64,000 nt of DNA from contig CM033399.1 of the NCBI GenBank assembly GCA_019426215.1, positions 18,777,009-18,841,008 of the forward strand, written 5' to 3'. The notes beneath the pieces were generated by a model. It worked only from the letters and a program-made list of their open reading frames with translations. It ran no database searches and was not told the origin of the DNA. This DNA comes from Buddleja alternifolia. Its lineage: Eukaryota > Streptophyta > Magnoliopsida > Lamiales > Scrophulariaceae. Position numbers and translations under genes: made by a program. Below are positions 46,756-57,623 of the stretch, one piece after another; positions within the stretch are counted from its first letter, which is position 1; each line of letters opens with the position of its first letter.

Positions 46756-46960
46756 ATTGTCGCATAGAGTTTATTACATAAAAAATGGCGCCCAAAATTG
46801 GCGTGCTGGGCATCTACTCTATCAAGTGTGGGATTCGAAAAATGCAGTGGAAGCTAAGATAAATTTTAAGTCCTTAATTTTTCTTGATTAAGTCAAATAC
46901 AAGTAATCTAATTAATCTGGTTAGTTTTTACAGTTATTTTCTCGTTTATCTCTCTCAAAT

Positions 46961-49900
46961 ATGAAAAACCCACTTTCAATTCTACTCGAAAAGAATACTC
47001 TTACTGGACCCAATTATCTGGACTGACTAAGAAATTTGGGGATTGTCCTTAATATGGAATCTCTGGGATACATCTTGGAGGTTCATATCCCGGTGGCTCT
47101 AGCTAGAACACGTGCTAGTGAGGAAGAGGTCCAATCCCCCGAAAAATGGGTCAAGGACGACCTCCGGGTGAGAAGATAGATGTTGGGATCTATGACCAAT
47201 GAACTTCAATGGTCACATGATAAGATGCCCACTGTAAGAGCTATCCTAGCTCACCTGGTAGAGCTCTATAGTGAACACATTCGAACTGCAAGATATGAGA
47301 TATCAAAAGAGCTCTTCGGAGCGAAGATAATAGAAAATGAGAAGATTGGTGATCATGTACTCAAAATAATATCTAGGATTGAGAAATTAGAAGCTCTTGA
47401 CTTCACATGAATGCCACCTTTCAAACTGACTTAATCTTGCAGTCTCTTCCTGATTCCTTCTCCCAATTTGTGGTTAACTTTAACTGTAATGAGATACAGT
47501 GCAATTTAGCTGGGCTAATGATCAAATTGGTTACTACACAATCTCAAATGAAACCAAAGGGAAAGGAAACTGCCTTGGTCATCTCTTTTGGATCTAAACA
47601 GTCTAAGTCTAAGGAGAAGAAGAACAAGAAGTAAGCTGGCGAGCTAGGAACAAAAGGGGGTGCTCAAAAAGGTAAGGGAAAGGCTCAAGGGTTTTATAAG
47701 AGCAAAGGGCCTAAGAAGACGGACAGATGTCTCGAATGCGGTGAGCTTGGCCACTGGAAGAGAAACTGTCTTAAATTAGGCAAAGGCGCAAAAGGTATGG
47801 AAATTTTCATTTTTGAAACTAATTGTTCAATGATCGTTTTTTCTAGTTCATGGATTCTGGACTCAGGGGCAAGTGCCCATGTATGTTGTTTGGATCAGGA
47901 TCTGCAGAGAAGTAGAAAGCTGGGCCGAGAAGAAGTGATGATCAAAGTAGGCAATGGGGAATGCGTCGCATCTACTAGGATTGGATTTACTTCTTTGATT
48001 TTGAATTCTGGACATTTATTGTTTTTAAATGATGTTTTAATTTTGCCCAAGGGGCTTAAGAACATTGTTTCCATTCCTATATTAGTTAAGATTGGTTATA
48101 CATTCTATTTTTCTAAATTGAATTGCGACACTTATTATGGAAATAAAATAGTTGGCAATGTATCTTTAGTTAATGGTTTGTATTATTTAAGTGTCCATAA
48201 TTCATCTGATGTGAATGTTGTAACTCATAAACGTGGTAGGCAAGAAGCTAACTTAAGACTCAAGTTGTATCTTAAACTAGGCCATGTTGGAGAGTACAAG
48301 ATGCACAAAATGGAAAAAGATGGGCTTTTAAGTTCACTAGGGTCGGATCCCTATCCAACTTGTGAATCATGTCTCTTAGGCAAGATGGCTAGATCACCCT
48401 TCACCGGGACTTTTGAAAGAGCTACTCAAGTATTAGGATTAGTGCATACCGACGTTTGCAGACCATTTGGAGAAATGGCTCGGGGAGGTTTCTTCTACTT
48501 CATCACTTTCACAGATGATCATTCAAGATATGGTCTAATGTATCTGATGAAGCAAAAGTCTGAATCCTTTGAAGGGTTTAAAGAATTCAAAGCTTTAGTA
48601 GAGAATCAAATTGGGTAAAATATAAAAACTCTACAATTAGATCATGGAGGAGAATATATGAGCGCCGAGTTTGATGAATTCCTTAGAGTACAAGGAATAA
48701 TATTACAACTAACACCACCAGCAACTCCTTAACTAAATAGAGTAGCCGAGCGTAGGAACTGAACACCGTTAGACATGGTTCATTCCATGCTTAGTTACAC
48801 TATTCACCCATTTCGTTGCGGGGACATGCATTCCTGACTGTTGCTTATATACTGAATAGAAGTCCCTCCAAATCCGTTCCTAAAACTCCACATGAGATGT
48901 GGAATAATAGGAAACCAAGTCTTAACCACATTAAGATTTGGGGATGTCCCGCTTATGTCAAGAAAACTACAGTGGAGAAATTGGAGACAAGATCCCTCAT
49001 AGGACGTTTCATTGGTTATCCTGAAGATTCCATGAGATTATTCTTTTACCCACATGATGATCAGAGAATCATTGTGGCCCTACAAGCCCACTTCCTTGAA
49101 GATGAATTCATCTTAGAAGGGGGTAAAGGTAGAAAGATTGTTCTAGAAGAACAAAATGAAACTCCCTCTGAGACATCTGTCCAAGAACCAAGGCCTGACC
49201 CAATAGTAGCACAACCACCACGTAGATCTGGTAGAATACCACATGAACCTGAGAGGTATGGGTATCTATTGCAGGGAGAGCCAGAGCTTCACACTGCAGT
49301 ACAAGAAAGTCATGAAGATGATCCTTGTACCTATGATTAAGCGATGGTGGATGTCAGCTCTTCAAGATGGACAGAAGCAACGGAAACAGAGATGGACTCC
49401 TTGCAATCGAACTAAGTCTGGACTATGGTAGATCGTCCTGAAGATATCAAACCTATAAGATGTAAGTGGATCTACAAAAGAAAGATAGATAGGTAGCGAG
49501 GCAAGGTTGACACCTTTAAAGCTAGACTCATAACAAAAGGCTATAGTCAAAGAGAAGGAATTGACTATTAAGAAACCTTTTCGCCCGTGGCCATGATAAA
49601 GTCCATCTGAATACTGTTATCTATAGCCACATACTTAGATTATGAGATATGGTAGGTGGATGTCAAAACGGATTTTCTAATTGGATTCCTAGAAGAGGAC
49701 ATTTGTATGGAACAGCCAAAAGGTTTTGTATCCGAGACCGATATCCGTAAAGTATGTAAACTTGAGAGGTCCATATACGGTCTCAAGCAAGCATCTAGAA
49801 GTTGAAATCTTCATTTTGATGAAGTAGTAAAAGGATATGGCTTCATCAAGAATGAAGATGAACCCTGTGTCTACAAGAAGACTAGTGGGAATAAGATCTC

Positions 49901-50893
49901 GTTTTTAGTACTATATGTGGATGACATTTTACTTATAGGAAATCACATGGGAATGCTCACCATTGCCAAGAAATGGCTTTCGAGTACGTTATCCATGAAA
50001 GACTTGGGAGAAGCGACATACATTCTAGGACTTCGTTTCTATAGTGATAGAATGAATAGAATGATAGGTCTCTCCCAAGCCCTTTACTTAGAAAAGGTCC
50101 TAAAGAGATTTAGGATAGACAATTCTAAGAAAGGGTTTCTTCCCATGAGGCATGAAGTACACTTATCCAAATCTATGTGTCCTCAAAGTAAGAAAGATAG
50201 AAATGAGATGAGTAATGTAACCTACACTTCTGCAGTTGGTAGCCTGATGTATGCAATGTTGTATACAAGACCTGAGATTGTCTATGCTGTAAGCGTGGTG
50301 AGTTGATTTTAGGCAAACCCGGGAAAAGAACATTGGATAGCTGTGAAGAATATTCTAAAGTATCTCAAAAGAACTATGGATATGATTCTCATCTATGGAG
50401 GTGAAGACCTGAAGATGAAAGGTTACACTGATTCAGACTTCCAGTCTGACGTAGATGACCGAAAATCTAGTTCAGGGTTTTCACGCTTAATGGTGGGGCG
50501 GTGTCTTGGAAAAGTTCCAAGCAAAGCACAACCGCTGATTCCATCACTGAAGCAGAATATGTGGCAGCCTCAGAGGCAGAAAGAAGCTGTTTGGATGAGA
50601 AAGTTTCTTAGAGAACTTGAAGTTGTTCCTAGTGCACAACTCCCTTTGGAACTTTATTGTGATAACAATGGAGCAATAGTGCAAGTAAAGGAACCAAGGT
50701 CTCATAACAAGTCTAAACACAACGAGAGAAGATTTCACATCATCTGAGAGATCGTTGGCAGAGGAGAGATAACAGTGTAGAAAATAGCCTCAGCTGACAA
50801 TGTAGCTGACCCGTTCACCAAACCACTACCTCAGGCTATTTTGGACCGACACCTGGAAAGGATGGGTAAAAGATACCACAATGAGTGGCATTG
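46961..50893 (+). pseudogene. copia A gag-pol polyprotein remnant
   Basis: Gag from 46961 (MKNPLSILLEKNTLTGPNYL) with stops and a frameshift near 47405. Zinc knuckle CLECGELGHWKRNC around 47730; protease WILDSGASAHVC near 47850; pre-integrase finger and integrase core 48240-48650 (TCESCLLGKMARSPF, LVHTDVCRPF, then DHGGEY past a stop); integrase C-terminal part to 49340; RT 49430-50310 (LYVDDILLIG intact but several stops upstream); RNase H 50340-50870 (YTDSDFQSDVDDRKS, YCDNNGAIVQ). At least four frame changes and many stops. Confidence 0.9.
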
Positions 50894-50896
50894 AGT

Positions 50897-50909
50897 GCAA
50901 GTGGGAGAT
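50897..50909 (+). promoter_or_regulatory. Polypurine tract of copia A
   Basis: GCAAGTGGGAGAT immediately before the 3' LTR. Confidence 0.88.
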
Positions 50910-52658
50910 TGTTAGGATTATGCCCTCAGATGCCATAGAGGATAGAATGATAGGGTATCTTTCTCTTGTAATGAACTTATTTATTATTTACTAATAAAAG
51001 GCATTATTAGCTTCACTTAAATCTTATCTGCTTCTATAAGTAGTGTAAAATATTTTGTCCATGTTTTCAGTGCAATCCCTCTACTTCCTATGACATAGGA
51101 AGATTGGCACTAGAGAGATTAGTCTTGATTACTTAAACTCGTTCGCAAGTATTATAAAGTCCGTAATGGACAAATAAAGACTTAGAACACTTGTACAATC
51201 TTAGCTCTGACATGGGAGTCCCAGTCGAACACCATGTGATGGTGGGAGCTTAAGAATGTGGGCACATCAGTGGAACTGATGTGCTCAAACACGAATCGCA
51301 TCGGTTCTGTCACATGGGTTTTCACTCTGTGACTGTCAATGACAGAACTGATTATGCGTAATAGGTATAAATGAACCTTTGATCTAAAGTATCAGGCTGA
51401 AGATGGACTTATGAGGTCAAGTATTTCACTAGAGTAGTTAGATCCAATTCACCCGTTGGTGGGGTCGATCTCGAAATGCAGTTTGATAGACAAGTGGTAG
51501 TCTTAGCTGATATCTAAATGGAAGTGTTCTCTCATAAGTAAATGAGAAAGTATCCTATGTGATTATAGATAAATAGATATCAAAGTCTTTGGCCAAAGCA
51601 AAAGAGACGATTGTCCGAGGCACTAAATCGATCTCAATGATCTCGGATTATTATAATTAATACATATGGTCAAGTCCAGTGAGTTTGACATAACCATGAC
51701 TCTCACTTGACTGGGGCATGTAAACAAAGGGTTTATACATATACGATATTTACGATTGGATGGTTGTGGAATGATTCAATCATTCGATTTCGTTTGGGCT
51801 ACGAAGTGGGCCACATGACTGGCTAGGTGTTACCCACTTCCTTTGGTTTCCTCTCATTGCCAAACAAAACGAACCTAAAGAGTCGCGCTAAAGGATTGAT
51901 AAAGAAAATTGAAAAAGAATTTTCTATTTTATTCTGCGAGATTTAATTTATTGGATAAATTAAATAATTAATTAATTAATCATTGGATGAAATAATTAAT
52001 TATAAAGGTAAGATTAATTATTAATTAATTGCTTATGGAAATAAATTAATGAATTAATTTATCTAATTAATTTGGTTTTTTAATTAATTAATTTATTTAT
52101 TGAATATAATAAATTATTAATTAAATAGATAACTAATTAAAACAAAAGGGAATCCCGGGCCTAGGATGGGCGTCCATGAGGATGCCTACTAGGGTTAAGT
52201 TAAGCGTCCATAAGGATGCCCAACGAGGTCTCTTTTTGTTTGTCTTGGTCAATAAGTTAAGTGGTTATAAAAGGAATCCTTGACCTAAAACAAGGTAGAT
52301 GAAATCATAACTCTCCTAGAAAGAAAAAAAATGCTCCTCCCCTCTCTATGGCTTCTAGCTGTCAGCCTCTATAGTAAAAGGTGGGCAGTTTTCGTCAATC
52401 AATTCGCGCATGATAATTTAGAGACAATGTGTTGTTCGTTGTTCGGATCAAACCTCAAGAAATTCTAGAAAAGTAGATCACACGAGGATTGAAGGAATCT
52501 AGACTTCAGCAACTCGAAATTTAGGGGAGAAATTGGATTCTCCTACCACTTCGCTTCAACGGGTAAGTCATTATTCGTTATGCGATTAATTAGTTCATGC
52601 AAACGGAGAAATCCTTAAACTTCCGCTGCATTTATTTGATTTTTCGCGAAACCCAATA
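50910..52658 (+). repeat. 3' LTR of copia A
   Basis: Begins TGTTAGGATTATG and ends ACCCAATA (CAACA in the other copies). 1,749 bp. Confidence 0.9.
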
Positions 52659-52663
52659 ATATG

Positions 52664-53040
52664 TTACCAAAGTAACCTCTTTTGTGTAGATTATTTGAGT
52701 GCGAAATACTAAAGTGTTTATGTGTGTGATTTTCATGCGTATAATAACCGGCCCAAAGAAAGGTTATTATTTTCTAGCAGAAATTTCAAACACACGTGTA
52801 GTGGTAAACCTGTGATGATTATCAAGTGTCCGTGTGAGTGTTAAGTCGATCCAAAGAAAAGCTTGACATTTGACTGGATTTTATTGTCAATGTTTGATCG
52901 CTACGCCAAGAAAATCTCTCATAAGTTAGTTCTCTGTCCAAAGAATAAAATCAATGTTATACTAGTTTTCTTGTGATGGGAATTTTTATTATGAATCTAT
53001 GTTATCTGCTTAAAGTTTCAGTTCTTATATGTGAGCTTAT
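52664..53040 (+). other. Leader of copia C, resumed
   Basis: Continuation of element C between the A insertion and gag. No clear ORF; AGGTTATTATTTT- and GCTTGACATTTG-type unique DNA. Confidence 0.6.
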
Positions 53041-56000
53041 TTGGTTTATTTTGTTCTTGATTCAGTTAATGTTTCTACTGCATTTGTATATGCCAATATC
53101 AACTCCATTCCAGTGCTCAACGTCCCCAACTTTAAGGATTGGAAAGAGAATGTTATGATAGTTCTCGGTTGCATGGATCTAGACCTTGCACTCAGGGAGC
53201 CACGTCACGCTGATCATCCTGCTGAAAGTATCTCTGATCATAAGAGAAAAATCAAGAGGTGGGACTGCTCAAATCGCATGAGTCTTATGATCATGAAGCA
53301 TGCAATTCCAGAATCATTCAGGGGCACAATGTCTGAGGAGACTACTGCTAAGGTGTTCCTTGAGGAGCTTGAAAAACGCTTTGTCAAGAATGAAAAGTCG
53401 AAGATAAGTTCCATTTTGTGCGGTCTTGTTTCCATGAAGTATAAAAACAAAAGTAACATAAGGGAGTACATCCTGGAGATGTCTTATTTGGCGTCAAAAC
53501 TGAAAGCACTTAAGGTAGAGCTGTCGGATGACTTGCTCGTGCATTTAGTTTTGATATCTCTTCCTGCACAATTCGGTCAATTTGTGGTCAGTTTTAACTT
53601 CCGAAAGGAGAAATGGACTCTTAACGAGCTCATTTCGCATTATGTGCAAGAGGAAGAGAGGTTGAGGCATGAAAGGGTTGAAAGTGCTCATTTAGTGTCC
53701 TCCTCAATCATTAACAAGAAAAGAAAGGGTAAGAAAATTGCAGTCTCAGACCCAAAGAAAAAGCAACTAAAGGGGTCTAATGGATCCAATATGGATACAT
53801 TATGCTTCTTCTGTAAGGATCCTTCTCATGTCAAGAAAGATTGTGCCAAATATCACGCTTGGCATATAAAGAAAAGTACAAGTCTTGCCCTTGTTTGTTT
53901 TGAAGTTATTTGGTTTTAGTGCCTAGACATACTTGGTGGTTAGATTATGGTGCTACCATTCATATAAGTGTCTATGCAAGGCTGCCTGAGTTGTTGAAAT
54001 CCAAGTGATGCTGAAAGATTCATCCATATGGGGAAGAGCAATTCAGTGGAGGTTGAAGCAATAGGGACATTTAGGTTATCGCTTAAGACTGAATTTTGTT
54101 TGGACTTGTATGAGACATATGTTGTACCATCATTTAGGCGAAACTTAATTTCCATTTGTGTTTTGGACAAAGAAGGATATGTTTGTTCATTTGGTCACAA
54201 TGGATGTCGTCTCTATTATGATTCTAAACTTATCAGATCCAGTACTTTATCAAATGTGATAACCTATATATGCTTGATATGATTACCTCACTTAATGAAA
54301 CCCTACACGCTGATTCGCGTGGCACTAAACGGAAATTAACAAACAAGAACTCGTTATCGTTATGGCACAAGCGCTTAGCTCACATTTCTAAACAAAGAAT
54401 TGAAAGACTTGTGTCAGATGGGATTCTTGGTGCACTTGACAATACGGAAAATGAAATATGTGTCGAGTGTATTAAAGGAAAAGAGACAAACAAGAGGAAA
54501 TTAAGAGCCAAGAGAGTTAAGGATGTCTTAGAACTTATACATACAGACATTTGTGGGCCATTTCCTGCACCTTCATGGAATGGTCAACAATATTTTATAA
54601 TGTTCATAGACGATTACTCTCGTTATTGCTATTTGTACTTGATACATGAGAAGTCTCAAGCTCTGGACTTTTTCAAATCATTTAAGGTCGAGGTTGAAAA
54701 TCAACTTGGCAAAACAATTAAAGGCGTCATATCTCATCGTGGTGGTGAATACTACGATAGATATGACGGATCAGGTGAACAACGTCCAAGACCTTTTGCT
54801 AAATTCCTAGTGGAATGTGGAATCGCCCCATAGTACACCATGCCAGAAAGTCCCAATATGAATGGTATAAAGGATATGTTTAGGAGTATGATTAGTCATA
54901 CCACCTTACTAGATTTCACTTGGGGAGAAGCACTTAAGACCACAATTTATATCCTAAATAGAGTTCCAACAAAAGCAGCGACTAAAACCCCTTATGAACT
55001 ACGGACGGGTAAGAAACCTGTATTAAAGCATTTACACATTTGGGGTTGTCCAGTTGAGGCAAGGCCTTACGGGCCGAACGAAAGGAAATTTAACTCAAGA
55101 ACAGTTAGTTGCTACTTTGTTGGATACTCTGAAAGATCACGGGGGTTTAAGTTTTATGATCCCACATTCAGAACATTTTTTGAGATGGGAAATGCCCGGT
55201 TCTTTGAGGATATTGAGTTTGAGGGGGAGGATAAGGTTAGAGACTTTGTCTTTGAGGAGGAATAAATTACTATCCCTATTCATACAGTTGTTATTGACCA
55301 TGATCAGGATTTCATTTTTGACACGGTTCAAGAACAACATTTGGGACAACAAGACCATATTGAAATTCTCCCTGACTAACAAACTCAACAAGCTCAAGAA
55401 CCAATGCCATTAAGGAGGTCCACTAGAGAGAGGAGAAGTGCGATTTCGGATGATTACTGTCGTATTTCTCAATGAACATGAGACAGACATTGGCGCGATG
55501 GAAAATGATCCAATCACTTTTCATCAAGCCATTGAAAGTTCTAATTCTCAAAAGTGGATAGACGCCATGAGTGAGGAAATCAAATCAATGAAAGACAATG
55601 ACGTATGGAATGTTGTCCCATTGCCGAAGGATGTAAAACTTGTTGGTTGTAAATGGATATTTAAAACCAAGAGGGATTCACATGGCAATGTGGAAAGATA
55701 TAAGACTTGTCTTGTCGCTAAGGGATTTATTCAGAAGGAGGGCATCGACTATAAAAAGAATTTCTCTTCGGATTCTTCGAAAGACTCTTTTAAGACTATT
55801 ATGGCATTAGTGGCACATTTTAATTTGGAGCTACATCAGATGGAAGTTAAAACATCGTTTCTAAATGGAAACATTGAAGAAACGATATATATGGTGCAAC
55901 CAGAAAACCTTGTTTCTTCAGATTCCAAGGAAATGGTTTGCAAACTTAAGAAATCCATCTATGGACTCAAGCAGGCTTCCCGTCAATGGTATCACAAGTT

Positions 56001-56640
56001 TCATCAAATCGTTTTATAATTTGGTTTTGAAGTAAATGCAGTTGATGACTGTGTATACCATAAGTTCAGTGGGGGTAAATATATTTTCTTGATTTTGTAT
56101 GTGGATGACATCCTACTTGCCACCAATGATATGGATTTATTGCATGAAACGAAGAAATTTGAGATGAAGGATCTTGGCGATGCATCTTTTGTAGTAGGAA
56201 TCTAGATACATCGAGACCATTCTTGGGGTATTATTGGATTATCACAAAAACCTTAAACCACCATGGAAGCAGAACTTGCAGCAGCTTATGAGGCATCAAA
56301 TCAAGGGATTTGGCTGCGGAATATTTTCACTAGGTTGCGTATAGTAGATGGTATTGAAAGACCGCTAAAGTTATTTTGTGACAATAAATCCTCAGTTCTT
56401 TATTCAAATAACAACAGAGTTCTTCTAAGTCTAAACATATAGACATTAAGTTTCTTGTTGTTAAAGACAGAGTTCAGAGTGGTCAAATCAGTATTGAGCA
56501 TATTAGAATAAACTCCATGATTGTGGATCCGCTCACTAAGGGCTTGACACCGAATGTCTTTCACGAGCACACTGCTCGTATGGATGTTGTACAACTAGAC
56601 AATATCTCGATTCAGTGGGAGTTTGTAATATGTGTTTGCT
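53041..56640 (+). pseudogene. copia C gag-pol polyprotein remnant
   Basis: Gag 53041-53919 is one open frame (VPNFKDWKENVMIVLGCMDL, UBN2-type gag) with a knuckle CFFCKDPSHVKKDC. The frame's first codon is TTG, so the true ATG is unclear. The protease is damaged after 53920 (the D-S/T-G motif is lost). Pre-integrase and integrase 54270-54833 (LWHKRLAHISKQRI, LIHTDICGPF, HRGGEYYDRYDGSGEQ) then 54840-55265; RT 55438-56019 (KWIDAMSEEIKSMKDNDVWN) continuing past a stop to LYVDDILLATND. Near 56255 the RT C-terminal part is followed at once by RNase H residues (TTMEAELAAAYEAS), so an internal stretch is deleted. Stops and frame changes throughout. Confidence 0.88.
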
Positions 56641-57001
56641 CAATGTTTGGGATTTGACATATGTGTACACTTTTATTATTGCTTAGGCATAAAGTTCTTC
56701 AGTTTTGCACTCTGAATGTTACAGTTTTGATCTCAATTAAGTTTAAGGTTGAACCAGTTGGAAATAGGCATATTAGATCACATTACGTGTATTTTTCATG
56801 CTACACATCCCATACTCAGGCCATGTCATTAGTTGTATTAATGCATGTGAATGTGGCGACAGTCTCTTTGATCCTTGTGTTGATGTGGCTGATGGACATG
56901 ATTGGTTTTGATGACTTTATAAAGCAAGCTTGCTCGAGTTACTAAGGTTATAAGGTCTGATATGCAGTTATAAGGTGTTGTGTATATGCACATATATAGT
57001 C

Positions 57002-57013
57002 CAAGTGGGAGAT
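57002..57013 (+). promoter_or_regulatory. Polypurine tract of copia C
   Basis: CAAGTGGGAGAT, the same tract as in A and B, directly before the 3' LTR. Confidence 0.87.
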
Positions 57014-57511
57014 TCATGGAATTTTTGGTGGACTTATATTATATGCATACCACAATTATAAACATTCGGGCACGCATACATGTGTGCACTGCGGTTTGAA
57101 TTATATATCATATATTAAATAAAGTTTGGGCATTAATTAAGTGATCCAATTAAGTTTTATAGGCTCAAGTCATCTTATTTAGTATGGGGTTATATTTAAT
57201 GTGTGTAGAGACCTTGAGGACTGAATTACAATTTATGATGGGCCGATTTGCCAATAAGTCCTATTTCGGCTATATATAGGGGTTATGGTCCCCAGTTGAC
57301 ATACGACAGAAAAGAGAACTTCTCAATTCATACTGTCATTTCTCTTTGGAATCTCATCATCCGAAAAAAAGTTCTACGATGTACGACCAACTAGAAGCCA
57401 TAATCCTTCGGTGAAATTCTCCGCTATGAATTCAGGTAAATTTCCAATTTATAGTTTGTTACACGATTATCATGAAAACGAAGATTTGGGGCAATCAATT
57501 AATTTCCATCG
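57014..57511 (+). repeat. 3' LTR of copia C
   Basis: Aligns along its length with 27609-28107. It starts TCATGGAATTTTTGG (TGTTGG in the 5' copy), ends TTCCATCG, and is followed by the TSD GAATA. Confidence 0.88.
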
Positions 57512-57623
57512 GAATATCCTTCGGATTGTAGTGATGCAAATTGGGTAAAAAGATTGAAAAGTTACACTGATGATGATTCATGTAAAAAAAGAATGAAAGA
57601 ATGTTAACCTATGCATGTATAAT

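Larger units (their letters stand above)
32276..46824 (-). mobile_element. Copia element B, reverse-oriented, nested in A
   Basis: In minus orientation: 5' LTR 46824-42285, primer site 42283-42271, leader, gag-pol remnants 40678-35058, polypurine tract 35153-35140, and a 3' LTR piece 35139-32276. The 5' LTR is about 2.2 kb after removing its CACTA and hAT insertions. The 3' LTR piece is only about 330 bp after removing solo LTR D, and matches the first part of the 5' LTR (for example 34876-35095 against 45957-46156). It is therefore truncated at 32276. No TSD survives, as expected after such a deletion. Confidence 0.85.
42285..46824 (-). repeat. 5' LTR of copia B with CACTA and hAT insertions
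   Basis: On the plus strand it begins TGTTGGGTTGG beside the primer site and ends ACTCTATCA. About 2.2 kb once the insertions are removed. Confidence 0.82.
29014..52658 (+). mobile_element. Copia element A, nested in C
   Basis: 5' LTR 29014-30785, primer site 30787-30798, leader to 32275, then the reverse-oriented element B, then its own gag-pol remnants 46961-50893, polypurine tract, and 3' LTR 50910-52658. Flanks ATATA (29009-29013) and ATATG (52659-52663) match at four of five, as a decayed TSD. The LTRs have six mismatches in the first 52 bases. Confidence 0.9.
27609..57511 (+). mobile_element. Copia element C, outermost host of the nested block
   Basis: 5' LTR 27609-28107, primer site 28110-28122, leader to 29013, then a 23.6-kb insertion (element A), then leader and polyprotein remnants 52664-56640, polypurine tract 57002-57013, and 3' LTR 57014-57511. 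Perfect 5-bp TSD GAATA at 27604-27608 and 57512-57516. Own length without insertions is about 6.3 kb. The LTRs differ at roughly one base in six over the first 60, so it is old, in keeping with its place at the bottom of the stack. Confidence 0.93.
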
